Origin: Macrostomum hystrix
Lineage: Eukaryota; Platyhelminthes; Macrostomidae
Length of the DNA: 64,000 bases
Assembly (NCBI GenBank): GCA_950097015.1
Contig: CATNEN010000037.1
Span: forward strand, 1,488,001 to 1,552,000
Direction: 5' to 3'
Part shown: positions 10,829 to 22,363 of the stretch, piece after piece
Layout: each line of letters opens with the position of its first letter
How positions within the stretch are numbered: the stretch's first letter is position 1
The notes under the pieces: generated by a model
The model's input: the letters and a program-made list of their open reading frames with translations, nothing else
Told to the model about the DNA's origin: nothing
The model's database searches: none
Program-made: the position numbers and the translations under genes

Positions 10829-11012
10829 ATGAATCTGACCAATCAGGGCTCTCCAGTTTCCGAGAATGGAGCGGGGTGGGTATGACAGGAGTCTGACCAA
10901 TCAGAAATATCAATTTTGAGGAGTGAGAGGGTTGGGTGTTTAGAGTCTGACCAATCAGGGCTCTTCATTTCAGTTTTCGGGAGTGGAGCGGGGTGGTAGT
11001 TAGGACTCTGAC
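10829..11012 (-). promoter_or_regulatory. degenerate repeat with three CCAAT boxes upstream of PITP
   Basis: The word TCTGACCAATCAG occurs three times (about 10836, 10891 and 10950), each followed by a variable block resembling GTTTTCGGGAGTGGAGCGGGG; a fourth unit has TCTGACCTATAAG. On the minus strand this reads CTGATTGGTCAGA, a core NF-Y (CCAAT) site. It lies just upstream of the first recognised PITP exon. A promoter role is inferred from motif and position only. Confidence 0.4.
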
Positions 11013-12027
11013 CTATAAGTCCCTCGAGCTGATTATAATTTAAATAACTGCCATAGATAATAAGGCGTGCTTATACTTACCCATGAAACACGTGGACAAA
11101 TGAAACTTCTAAGGCAATAAAGAAAGTTGGCGTTAGCCGCAAAGCGTGAATGAGGATTTCTAGAATGCGCCAGCAAAAGGCAGATTCTAGGAAAGCTGCC
11201 CTGTCTTATGCCGGGCTGGGAATGCTGAATTTGCTTTTGCCGGCCGGTTTTTCATTCCAAGCTGGAATGGAAAGGAGAGTGGAGGGGGAGAAGGGTCACG
11301 ACTACGGTGGGTGTGAGGTTGGCGCGCACTCAGCGGTTAGGCAAATGTATGTTAGGTATCAATAAACGCAATGAGGAATATCAGCTGAGGCGGGGTGCGG
11401 TCTGTGGAACGACATTGCGGGAGCTCTGAACGCCGTGTGAGAAAAGGATCGCGTGCAATTTTGGGAAAAATATCCCCGAGTGCTTCCTTTTCTCTCTCGC
11501 TTCACGTTTCTTTATCTCAATATTAAGTCAAGCATGAGTGTTCTAAAAATATCAGAAATTTTTATATCAGAAAAAATATATTTCTCTCACCCCTCCACGG
11601 GTCCATGGACTGTACGCCGCTTTCACGCCCGATTGGCCCAATTGGAGCAGTTGCAGTCAATTATGTTATTGCTGATTGATTTCGCAGACTAGACTGCTTT
11701 ACAAACGGCCCATCTTCTGCCCGCTGTCGGGCTGGGCCATAGACGAGAGAAAACTAAAAATCCATGCTACGTCATGAACAGAAACGATTGTATTTAAATT
11801 GTAAAAAGTACAAAAAGAACTACAGTAACTATTTAATAGTCTTGTGGTGCATGACGCGCCGTCTCCACAGTGCATTGGGTAGAAACGACAACCATTTTTC
11901 TCCAACAATCCAGTCGGCAGAACTCCAATTAAGTCCCTTTGTTCGCATTGAACAGCAGATATACTTTTAGGTCGCCACGCTCAACGCACAAACCAGGCTA
12001 TTGAAGTGGACGTCGCTTGTGACTCGT
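11013..12027. other. intergenic, nothing recognised
   Basis: Only short open frames without recognisable domains are present. I see no repeat array and no RNA gene. Confidence 0.5.
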
Positions 12028-12567
12028 TTAACGATTGGACCAGGCGGTGAAGAATCTATTGTCAGAGCATCGGACAGTTGACGCTTCTTCTGTGTTCCTC
12101 TGTACCGACTCTGGCCTCTTGTGACCGGTAACACATTGAATGTCGCCAACAGAAATGTTTGGAGCCCTCTGAAGCCAAAATGTGTACACAGCTTGAATGA
12201 TTGTAGAATTGTAGGCTTGTTGAATTGACGATGAAGGCCAGCACGGAAGCCAGCAAGCGTGCTGACGCTGTAAACTTGTCCATCTGCCCTTTTCAACGAT
12301 GCAAAGACGCACGTACGTACTCAATGAGATACCTTGGCGGCATGGTGTCGATGAAATCAGGAAACCTGTTTCCCGAATTTCTCCACACACTGTCTTGTTT
12401 TTGCTTCGGTAGAGACGACGCGTGAGGCATTCTCGTGAGGCGCTCACTTCATAAGTTGTTAGCTCCCAGAGTTGATTGTCGCTACTCGCTTCGGCAGAAA
12501 GATCGTTTACTAGAGCATCCAACAGGCCGTTGTCGAGCGCCTTGCTGAATCCGTACTGATTGAGCAT
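12028..12567 (-). pseudogene. relic tyrosine-recombinase (Crypton-like) gene
   Basis: Two fragments in different frames resemble the Crypton-type recombinase better preserved at 54.5-56.0 kb and 63.1-64.0 kb. The first (about 12185-12290) reads KRADGQVYSVSTLAGFRAGL, the equivalent of the SYSPxxLVCIRAGIQR segment. The second reads DIQCVTGHKRPESVQR, the equivalent of MNITGHQSESTVRRY, the GH...Y active-site end. In the second the expected Tyr position after VQR is Asn. The catalytic Arg and the HxxR box expected between the two are absent, so an internal deletion removed the core. It can only be a remnant. Confidence 0.6.
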
Positions 12568-13004
12568 TCACCCACGACCACAGAGTTGGCATACAAAGTC
12601 GATTACATCACGCTGCAACCCGCAAATCTCGTCTCCTTCTCAGAACTCTCAGGTCAGGTCATTAACCCTCCGCGCCCGCCCTTGAAATCAAGAAGTAATA
12701 TAAAGCCAGCAGGTTGTCTAGGGCAGAAAGGATAATGATTAAATATTGTAATCAAATGTACTTTTACCGATGCACTAATTTTGTACTATATTAGGGCAGC
12801 TGTTCAGCGAGAAATCGAGAGCGAGTTTGGATTTAAAAAATAATTTTAGTGTTTTACTCTGTGGCTAAAGTCATCTGTGGAGCAGATAAACTCACAAAAC
12901 CAATTTTTCGTCTAAAATTCTAGAAAGCCCAGTGTGCAGAGGATTCACTTCAAATAGTTGAATATAGTTTTTCCAGAATAAATTTAACAGCAGCAATAAA
13001 GCGG

Positions 13005-13719
13005 ATGAAGCGGCTGAAGCACAAGCAACACCCGGAATTTCTCGTATCGGACGCTACCTCGCAGGTTGACACCGACCGTTCAACGCCACCAGCAACCGTT
13101 GAGTCGCAGAATTCTAGCGCATCGATTCGCTCCTCCGACACGCACGACTGGCAGGCTAACGAGGCCGATGGCTTTGAAATAACCGGCTCCTTCATCGCCA
13201 AGTGAGCATGAACAGCACAACCCAACCCGCAGGATAACTTAGAGTCTTGAAGTTTAGGACATAGAAGTTCAATCCTATTTTTGTGATATCTCTAGTGACT
13301 TACTTGACTAAGCAAATACTTTTTTGGTTGTGGTTGTACTCCGCATTAATCCACTAAGGGACGAAGACAAGCCGGTCGAGGACAACCTTGTGCGCAAATT
13401 TGCATTCCTTGGCATCATGTTTCTCAGCCTGACCATTGCGGGTGACACCATGCGCATTGCTGAGGAGACTTACGCGTTCCACTATGAGAACGGCCACCCG
13501 GAGGTCAGGATCGGCATATTCGGCCAGCTGTTTGTCTTGTCTATCTCCTCCTGCATGTCGGTGATTGGCACCTTGGGCCTGGTGCTATTGTTCTCTCTGA
13601 CTGCCCAGGTGGCGCACGTGAGCCGGATCCTGTTGACCAATGAATTATCAACTATGCGCACCATCACTGCAGATGAGGCGCGCTTTGTGCGCATGATGCT
13701 GCCTGATGACGGCAACTGA
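13005..13719 (+). CDS. unrecognised small two-helix membrane protein
   Basis: Exons 13005-13201 and 13359-13719 join in phase 2 (donor AA|GTGAGC, acceptor ctaag|G) to give about 186 residues. Residues 1-65 are polar and Ser/Thr-rich with no signal peptide. Exon 2 has two hydrophobic segments, FAFLGIMFLSLTIAGDTMRI and a longer one beginning FGQLFVLSISSCMSVIGTLG, separated by a charged loop. The C-terminus is charged and ends MMLPDDGN. A pyrimidine-poor acceptor-like aacag lies 14 bp before the ATG. I do not recognise the family. The supporting evidence is codon-like GC content, a clean intron and a hydrophobic pattern continuous only in this frame. Neighbours give no clue to function. Confidence 0.6.
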
Positions 13720-14460
13720 GCTGAACTCGACACTTTCAAGTTGATTCGTTCGCACACTTACCATTTGCGAGTTAACTTATTTACTCTTACGGAAGTGAAT
13801 TACATAACGACATCAAAACCTTAAAAATAGGAATACCACGCTTATTTTTCACCCTGGGACAGACCATGGGGTATTTTATTCAACTGTGTCAGCGTAAGAT
13901 CTGGGATACCTTAGGCATGACCAGTGTGAGACGATAGAATATACAATTCTGTGGTACATAAATACGAGTATGTTATGGGTCAGAAGGCAGTTGGACAGAA
14001 GTGTATTTTAAGAATAATAAGTTTGGCTCAAACGAATACTAACAGTTGAAGGACCGTAATTATCGTAAAGGGCGAATAATGTTGATCCATTTGGTGGAAT
14101 TTCACAAAAATCGGTCATTCGGTTTGGGAGCCGTCGTAGGGTAGGCAACTTGCACATTTATCTCTGTCGTCTGCTCTGCTAACAATTTTTGCTACGGCAA
14201 TAATTGCGTTCGGGTCATTCCGCCAACTCCTAAGCGCAGACACGCGCACAGTGGATGTACGCTGTAGGTTTTCATGGTCAGGCAGTGAGTGGTCACTCAG
14301 ATAACTTAGTTCGAGAGTCAAATAATCAACACAAAAAGTGGCACAAAGTTATCAAGTTTTTTTTCGAACAGAAATCTCAAATGCATTCGATAGCATTCAA
14401 CCATTATATGTACAAATTCATTTTAGAGTAGAACCAATGACCCCGCAAGCGCCGGATAAG
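13720..14460. other. intergenic, nothing recognised
   Basis: This separates the 3' ends of the membrane-protein gene (+) and ABITRAM (-). No domain, repeat array or RNA gene is visible. Confidence 0.5.
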
Positions 14461-14931
14461 TTAACAGCTCGATGGCGAGCGGCGGACCAGCTGGTCAAGC
14501 AGCTGCGGCCAGTCAGACAGCGGAGGCGCCAGGATGCACAGGTAGCCCTCGCCAGCCGGATCGCTGACCGCCAGGGCCGGCTCGGCTGACAATCGCTGAT
14601 TGACTTCGATCAGCTTGCCGTTCACCGGACAATGGACTGGCGACGGGGGCGGAGGCGGCGAAGTTGAGTCGGCGATCATTAAACTCAGCTCGCAGAGCTG
14701 GCCGCCTCTGCGCAAGAACTGCCCGCCGCGCTTCTTCTTGCCGCTAACTTTGGAATCGGCGCGCTGACCAAAGTTGACAGAGTGGACAACAGCAGCGCTG
14801 TCACAGATGGCCGGATGCCGGGGTCCCAGGCAGAGCACCAGCAGCCGGTTGGAGTGCACCAGAACAGTCACGTGACCATCCGCAGTCTCGTAGCGAGTGT
14901 AATACCTGCTGATGGGATCTGTGGCCAGCAT
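14461..14931 (-). CDS. ABITRAM: ABITRAM / FAM206A (Simiate) homologue
   Basis: A 156-residue intronless frame matches ABITRAM, a small conserved protein with a glycine cleavage H-protein-like (biotinyl/lipoyl-like) fold, described as an actin-binding nuclear protein. Matching stretches are SRYYTRYE, LVHSNRLLVLCLGPRHPAI, KVSGKKKRGGQFLRRGGQLC, VNGKLIEVNQRL and EGYLCILAP, in family order. A proline run (about residues 92-97) lies in the central loop. The human protein is about 25 residues longer; the chosen ATG at 14929-14931 is close to the conserved RYYTR segment, and the open frame continues upstream through a Gly-rich stretch with no better Met, so an upstream start or exon is possible. The identification is by remembered family pattern and is fairly secure. 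Confidence 0.8.
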   Translation of the reverse strand: MLATDPISRYYTRYETADGHVTVLVHSNRLLVLCLGPRHPAICDSAAVVHSVNFGQRADSKVSGKKKRGGQFLRRGGQLCELSLMIADSTSPPPPPSPVHCPVNGKLIEVNQRLSAEPALAVSDPAGEGYLCILAPPLSDWPQLLDQLVRRSPSSC

Positions 14932-15690
14932 GCCGTCGAGGTAGTTCGAGCAGCAGCCGGGACCGTGCCCACCGTCGCCGCCGCCGCCACACTTGAACTC
15001 GTCCAGTTGTAGCTTTTTTGTTTTAAATATTTACTACTTGTAGTAGGCAAAATAGTAGCTGAAAAGTCGAAGTCGAAATTAAAATTTCAAACGCTTTATA
15101 AACGATGATTCGTTGATTTTCTATTAAATGAAAATAAACAAACCACATAAACAACAAGATAAACAATGAAGCCATTGTGTCAGATTATCAAAAAACAATC
15201 CACTACTGTGTCAAAAAGTCCAGCTAGACATTGTGAACTGAATTTGCTTTATATATTTTTCAGCAAGAACTTTAGATAAAAAAGATCGGACAATGATATC
15301 TAAACACGATAAAAATGAGGAAAGCTAAAAAATTAGTGACAAGACGAACAAAGCGAATAGAAATTGATTAATTATTATTATCAAAATAGCATAGACGACT
15401 ATCATTTGCTACAATACAATCTGTAAGCTATACGCATTTGTTATTCAATATAATCGGTTCGTACTTTAAAATCTACCTATTACAAATCTACTTCATGTAT
15501 TTGCTAACTATATGCTATCTACGCCTAGATAGATTGTAATGGGGCATTGTCAGAAAAAAAAGCAAAAACACATATGCAGCTGCACTGAGGTGAAATGAAA
15601 GATAGGTTCAGTATCAAGTAGTACAATGACAGAGGGAATGTCACACACGCCATTCCCGTCGCTTGATAGCTCAAATATTGTTCCAAATAT
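14932..15690. other. intergenic, nothing recognised
   Basis: AT-rich sequence upstream of ABITRAM. No gene or array until the 23-bp repeat begins. Confidence 0.5.
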
Positions 15691-15704
15691 TCAAGAATAT
15701 TCGA

Positions 15705-16672
15705 ATCTCATCTATTAATAGACCCGAATCTCATCCATTGATAGAAACAAATCTCATCTATTGATAGACAGGAGTCTTATCTATTGATAAACAGGAATCT
15801 CATCCATTGATTGATACAATCTCATCTGTAGATAGACACGAATCTCGTCTATTGATAGACCCGAATCTCATCCATTGATTGACACAAATCTCATTCAATG
15901 ATAGCTACTAATCTAATCTGTTAATAGACCCGCATGTTGTCAGTTGATAGACACGAATCTTATCGTTGATAGACACTAAACTCATCGGTTGATAGACACG
16001 AATCTTATCTGTTAATAGACACGAATCTCATCTGTTAATAGACACGAATCTTATCTGTTAATAGACACGAATCTCATCTGTTGATAGACCCGAGTCTCAT
16101 CTATTGATAGACCCGAGTCTCATCTATTGATAGACCCGAGTCTCATCTATTGATAGACCCGAGTCTCATCTATTGATAGACCCGAATCTCATCTATTGAT
16201 AGACCCGAGTCTCATCTATTGATAGACCCGAGTCTCATCTATTGATAGACCCGAGTCTCATCTATTGATAGACCCGAGTCTCATCTATTGATAGACACGA
16301 ATCTTATCTGTTAATAGACACGAATCTCATCCGTTGATAGACACGAATCTTATCTGTTAATAGACACGAATCTCATCCGTTGATAGACACGAATCTCATC
16401 TGTTGATAGACACGAATCTCATCTGTTGATAGACACGAATCTCATCCGTTGATAGACACGAATCTCATCTGTTGATAGACACGAATCTCATCTGTTGATA
16501 GACACTAATCTCATCTATTGATAGACACGAATCTCATCTGTTGATAGACACGAATCTCATCTGTTAATAGACACTAATCTCATATATTGATAGACACTAA
16601 TCTCATCTATTGATAGACCCGAGTCTCATCTATTGATAGACCCGAATCTCATCTATTGATAGATACAAAGCT
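15705..16672. repeat. 23-bp minisatellite
   Basis: About 40 copies of a 23-bp unit such as TCATCTATTGATAGACCCGA + GTC. Variants alternate: ACCCGAGTC, ACACGAATC and ACACTAATC; CTATTGA, CTGTTGA, CTGTTAA and CCGTTGA. The left edge (15,700-15,970) is degenerate, and a homogenised block of the ACCCGAGTC type lies at about 16,085-16,290. It is intergenic, between ABITRAM and the zinc-finger gene. Confidence 0.95.
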
Positions 16673-16679
16673 GGTCTTA

Positions 16680-17247
16680 TCTCATTGGAAAAGTTTTCTC
16701 TAGCAAAAATAAAACGAGGCCAGTAGAAGCAAATGAAATACAAGCAAGATATTTATGGACAGAGCATCATCAAGATCCGAGATCTGACATAGTTATCGAT
16801 GTAGAACATACCGGGTGAAGTGCTCAAACGGCAAAGAAGCCTTATAGCCGAACAGTTGCAACATAGAGGGACAATAGATTCTACTCAGTTTTAGTCGCTT
16901 ATTACATATTCAATTGCTGAGCCTAAATACGATGAAATGGCAGGATATAAGTCAATTTTTGAAAAAGAAACGCGACAGGCTTTGCACACTACTTAGGATA
17001 TCTAAAACCGAGTGTTATGTAAAGAAATAATCTATAACTATGATAAATTAGTTAGTGAAGTCAATCAGCTATAGAGAAATAGCTAATATATATACACCCA
17101 TTATAAGTTTCAAGAAAGCGAATGCGAGACGTACATTTAGAAAGGAACTACTTACTGAATTTAGTAGTATATAAGGATAAGCTATAGAAACAAATTAATA
17201 CTCGCGACAGATTGTTACACCATAATGGACATGGGCTGAACAGACGA
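16680..17247. other. intergenic, nothing recognised
   Basis: AT-rich sequence downstream of the zinc-finger gene stop codon. It may contain its 3' UTR. No other feature is seen. Confidence 0.4.
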
Positions 17248-20200
17248 TTACACTGACAGACAGTTGATCTCAACATCCTCCTCCTGGTATTTGATTGGCA
17301 GGCACTCGCCCAGATTGCGCGAGCTGTCCCGACCCAGTCTGGCCACGCGCTCGCGCAGCAGCAGGCGGCGCCGGCGAACTAGTTCAGCCAGACTGGTATT
17401 CGCCTTGGCGTCTGTTCTGGCCGAGCTGCACGATTGGACGCAAGCGCCCCCGGAGCCGCCGCCACCGCCGCCGAGGTGCCCGATGCCCGGTCCGCGTCCA
17501 CGCCGACAGCGCAGACGGCCAGACTCGGCATCCGGCAGTGTCAGAGCCGATGTTAAAAGCATCTGGTTGAGCAGCTCCGAGTCCGGGTCGTTGATGGCTG
17601 AGATAAGCGACTGGTCGGAGGCCATCATCAAGTCCAGGGCCGCCACCAACGAGGAGGTGGTCTCGTCGGCCAGGCTGAATGCGGCCGCCGCCGCCGAATC
17701 GACGGCCTCGTCCACGCCGCCGGTAACAACGCCGGCGCCATTGACAGACCCGGCGGTGACACAAGCCGCGTCCGAGCCGGGGCCGGCAACCCCGGTAGGC
17801 AGGCCGATCAGCGAGGCCACATCGCCGGGCACCTGGCCAGATAAGTGATCGGCGAAGTGGCTTTTAAAGTCGGGGAGATTGTCGAATGACGATGCACAAT
17901 CGGTTACTGGGCAGCAGTACACCAACTGCTGCTGCTGCTGCTGTTGCTCCAACTGCTGATGCTGACAAGACGGCGGAGACGGCGCGTGAATTGAAGAGTC
18001 GGAGGAGACTGCCGCGGCTGGCGATGAGGCCGAAGAGACGCCGCTGCAGCAGCAGGCGCCGCCGCCACCAACACGGCTTGATAGTCGGCGACAGCAGCAG
18101 GGCGACGGCTCACTAGCCAGTCGACGCGGTTTCGGACGATGCAAGGACAGTCCGCCACTGCCAGTTAGGCCGCTAATGCAGCTGCCGCTAGTGCTCAGGC
18201 TGGCTCCTTCACCCATGTGCCGATGGCCGCCGACGCGAAATTCGGTCATCGGGCAGTCGGGTGAGGACGATGTGGCTGGCAGGTCCACGGTCTGTCAAAT
18301 GGAAACAGATAAATTATTACTTATGGCTTTTGAGGGATACAAATCTGAAAGGTAGCAGCTAACAACCAAACCTGAGGATCTGAAGGATGCTAACAACCAA
18401 ACCTGAGGATCTGAAGGACGCTAACAACCAAACCTGAGGATCTGAAGGATGCTAACAACCAAACCTGAGGATCTGAAGGATGCTAACAACCAAACCTGAG
18501 GATCTGAAGGATGCTAACAACCAAACCTGAGGATCTGAAGGATGCTAACAACCAAACCTGAGGATCTGAAGGATGCTAACAACCAAACCTGAGGATCTGA
18601 AGGATGCTAAAAACCAAACCTGAGGATCTGAAGGATGCTAACAACCAAACCTGAGGATCTGAAGGATGCTAAAAACCAAATCTGAGGATCTGAAGGATGC
18701 TAACAACCAAATCTGAGGATCTGAAGGATGCTAACAACCAAATCTGAGGATCTGAAGGATGCTAACAACCAAATCTGAGGATCTGAAGGATGCTAACAAC
18801 CAAATCTGAGGATCTGAAGGATGCTAACAACCAAACCTGAGGATCTGAAGGATGCTAAAAACCAAACCTGAGGATCTGAAGGATGCTAACAACCAAACCT
18901 GAGGATCTGAAGGATGCTAAAAACCAAACCTGAGGATCTGAAGGATGCTAACAACCAAACCTGAGGATCTGAAGGATGCTAAAAACCAAATCTGAGGATC
19001 TGAAGGATGCTAACAACCAAATCTGAGGATCTGAAGGATGCTAACAACCAAATCTGAGGATCTGAAGGATGCTAACAACCAAATCTGAGGATCTGAAGGA
19101 TGCTAACAACCAAATCTGAGGATCTGAAGGATGCTAACAACCAAACCTGAGGATCTGAAGGATGCTAACAACCAAACCTGAGGATCTGAAGGACGCTAAC
19201 AACCAAACCTGAGGATCTGAAGGATGCTAACAACCAAACCTGAGGATCTGAAGGATGCTAAAAACCAAATCTGAGGATCTGAAGGATGCTAACAACCAAA
19301 TCTGAGGATCTGAAGGATGCTAACAACCAAATCTGAGGATCTGAAGGATGCTAACAACCAAATCTGAGGATCTGAAGGATGCTAACAACCAAATCTGAGG
19401 ATCTGAAGGATGCTAACAACCAAATCTGAGGATCTGAAGGATGCTAACAACCAAATCTGAGGATCTGAAGGATGCTAACAACCAAATCTGAGGATCTGAA
19501 GGATGCTAACAACCAAACCTGAGGATCTGAAGGATGCTAACAACCAAACCTGAGGATCTGAATGATGCTAACAACCAAACCTGAGGATCTGAAGGATGCT
19601 AACAACCAAACCTGAGGATCTGAATGATGCTAACAACCAAACCTCAGGATCTGAAGGATGCTAACAACCAAATCTGAGGATCTGAAGGACGCTAACAACC
19701 AAACCTGATGATCTAAAGGGTGCTACCATTTCAGGCATGCAACACACCACAGGCTCGGCTAGTCCGGCAGCGGCCAGTAGCATTCGCTGGTGACTGGCCA
19801 GAGATCGCCGGCTAGGAAACCGCCGACCACAGTGCACGCACGCGTGCCTCTTGGCGTGACCGTTGCTGTGCCGACGCAGGGCGTTCTGGTGATTGGTGGT
19901 GAATGGGCAGAGCGGGCAGGCCAGCTGGGCCCTGGGCGTGTTGCTATGCCTCTCGGCGACGTGGCGCGCCCGTTCAGCCTTGGAGGTGAATAACTCAGTG
20001 CAGGTGGCGTGCGGGCAGAGCCAGCGCCGGTGTCCGCGCAGCAGATGTCGCTGAAAATAGCTCCGGCTGCCGACTAGACGTTCCGAACAGAGAGGGCAGG
20101 TCAGCGGCTCCGAGTGCAGACTGTTGACGTGCCGACTGAGGCCTTTCCGACTGCGAAACATTCGCCCGCAGCTGGGCCAGTCGCAGGCCAAATAGCCGTG

Positions 20201-22051
20201 CGCCGCGCGCTGATGCTCCCGAAGCTGGTCGGCGTTGGCAAAGGCCACCGCCGACGCTGAGCAAGTCGGATAGTCGCAGAACAGCAGCGTGGCGTCGGCG
20301 TCTTCAATCAGCGACGCGGCCGTTGCAGTGGGCACCGCAGGCGGCTTAGGCGCCGCAACAAGCAAAGAGGCGGACGCCGAGGCAGACGAACTCGCTGAGA
20401 GTTGCCGATTGCAATCAGCGACTGCTGGCAATGAGGCCGACGACTGTACGACGATATCGACGGCTGTGTCCAGATCGACGTCAACAGAGGCGGCACTATT
20501 GACGGCCACCGAGGCAGTTTGAGCAGTCGGAGTCTCCGGCGTTGGGGTTGGAGCTTGCGACTCAAAGTATACAGAAGCAGAAGCGGCGCTGGAAGATGAA
20601 AACACAGACGGCAGCGACGGTGGCTGCTGCTGCTGTTGCTCCAGCGCCAGCGACGGCTGCGGCGTCGGAGGCTCAGACGAGTCGATCAACAACTGGCGAC
20701 TGATCGGGCATTCCGATAGTGGGCGCCTCAATGGTGGAGGATGCGCCCCGGCTGACTGGCCTTCAACTGACACGGCTGGCGAAGCGGAGGCGTGCGTCGC
20801 CGTCGATTCGTGCGGATCAAACGATGTGAGAGCGTCAACCTAGACGGGCACGCGAGTGGGAGATTTAGGTTTTGCTTATTGAAAGAAGCGAGACACTGCT
20901 GACAGTAATAACAATATCAAAGCGACTAACCGGATCAAAGCAGGCCAAGCCGCGAGTGAAGCTGGCATCCAATGACAGATTGCGGCTGCGCGACTGGAGC
21001 ATAGAGGATGACGCGGCCTGCGGCAACGGCTGCGGCGGCCGCCGACGAGAACGAAACACCGCCGAGGCTTCGCCTAGAGGCGGCGTCGCCGTCTTCGCTA
21101 CAGACGTAGTTGACGCCGCCAGCTGCCATTACCGCCGGCGACGCGCCAGGCGAATAGCGGAGCGGAGGTGGCGCTGGCGTAGGAGCGCGACTCGCTAGTT
21201 GGAAACGACAATGCCGAGGACGTCGACTCGCCGTCGCCTTCGTTGTCGCCGGCACCGGTACCAAAGACGCCATTGGCTAGCGAAGCTGGACGACAATAGC
21301 GAAACATCATTGGCTGCTGGAAACACGCGCTTAGATCAGCAGCGGCCGTGTTCACCTGCGGCCTGGGCATGATTAGATTAACCGGATCTAAACGGCGCAA
21401 CTGAGGATCAAAAGCTGGCGCCGTCAACTGGGCGCAGTTAGACGAAGCCGGGCCGCCGAACAGTACGGCGGAAGCGCCGGAAGGAAACGGGGCGTCGATT
21501 AGCGAGTCTACTAAAACAGATTCGCCCAGGCCAGCGAACGAATCGACCATGTCCCACTGCGATGGAGGCAGGCGCTGTAGAAAATGCTGCTGCTGCTGCT
21601 GCTGTTGCACCTGTATTGCAGGCTCCGATTGTTCGTGAGCAGCGCAGCACAGGACGTCCTGCACATCCAGGGCGCTGAAGTTGGGCAATTCAATGCTTGG
21701 ATCCAGCAGGGAGCTGAGGGAGCCGCAGCGTTGCAGCGGGCGCGGAGACAACTGCGGCGACGGATTCAAAGAGCGACTGCCGCCGTAGGAGATTAGACAG
21801 TCGGCTGGGACATGGCCAAACTGCTGCTGCTGCTGTTGTAACTGCTGCAATTGCTGGTGCAGCAGCGCCTGCTGATGCTGAGGCGGCATCTGCGAGCCAG
21901 AGAAGCCGGAGAGCAGGCCTAAAGAATTCGACGTCGCTTCGTCGCCAGCCGGCGGTGACAAGCAGCGTCGGGGACGGACGCCGCCGAATCCGGCGCCGAC
22001 GGGCATCGACGGCAGCCTCTGCGCTGCGGCTGACGAGTACTGCTGCTGCTG
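17248..22051 (-). CDS. C2H2 zinc-finger transcription factor
   Basis: Four exons are visible in transcript order: 22051-about 21132 (Gln/Ser/Pro-rich, entered from acceptor tttcaacag), 21029-20931, 20839-19727 and 18291-17248. The last three joins are phase 0 with consensus sites (CCG|GTTAGT; tctag|GTT; ATG|GTAGCA; gacag|ACC). Exon 3 carries six fingers: CDYPTC, CDWPSC, CPLC, CPHATC, CPLC and CVHC types with H-x3-4-H, the sixth lacking a clear second His. A seventh, CPVTDC...HFADH, lies after the last intron. C-x4-C fingers alternate with C-x2-C as in TFIIIA-like proteins. Poly-Gln, poly-Ala and Gly-rich tracts flank the fingers. The 3' end of exon 1 and the initiator Met are unresolved. Likely a nuclear DNA-binding regulator; I cannot assign an orthologue. 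A 31-bp minisatellite fills the last intron. Confidence 0.8.
18352..19722. repeat. 31-bp minisatellite in zinc-finger gene intron
   Basis: About 44 copies of a 31-bp unit (ACCAAACCTGAGGATCTGAA + GGATGCTAACA). Two marker positions, C/T in CAAAYCTG and A/C in CTAAMAACC, show a block of eight to nine units being itself repeated. The last unit, ctgatgatctaaagggtgct, is a diverged repeat and runs to the intron's 5' splice donor, which on the minus strand reads ATG|GTAGCACC. Confidence 0.97.
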
Positions 22052-22134
22052 CTGTTGAAAGATTTTTATTCCGAGATGTTTTTAGCTTTAAAACAGTACA
22101 GAAAAGTAGGAGGTGTGGATTTCTATCCCTAGTA

Positions 22135-22322
22135 ACAATAATAATGGATTACACCTGACTTAATTGGGCCAGATGTGCAGCCGACAGCACAGCCGCAGCT
22201 ATGGCGCGGCGCACCTGAAGAATGCGTACAGTTGTTCAGTCCATGGACTGAGAGACGCCACACCCGGCTAAACTTATTTCCGAATTGTAGGGTCTACTAT
22301 GTGCCCTTATTCAGTTCAGTTA

Positions 22323-22363
<41 letters not shown>

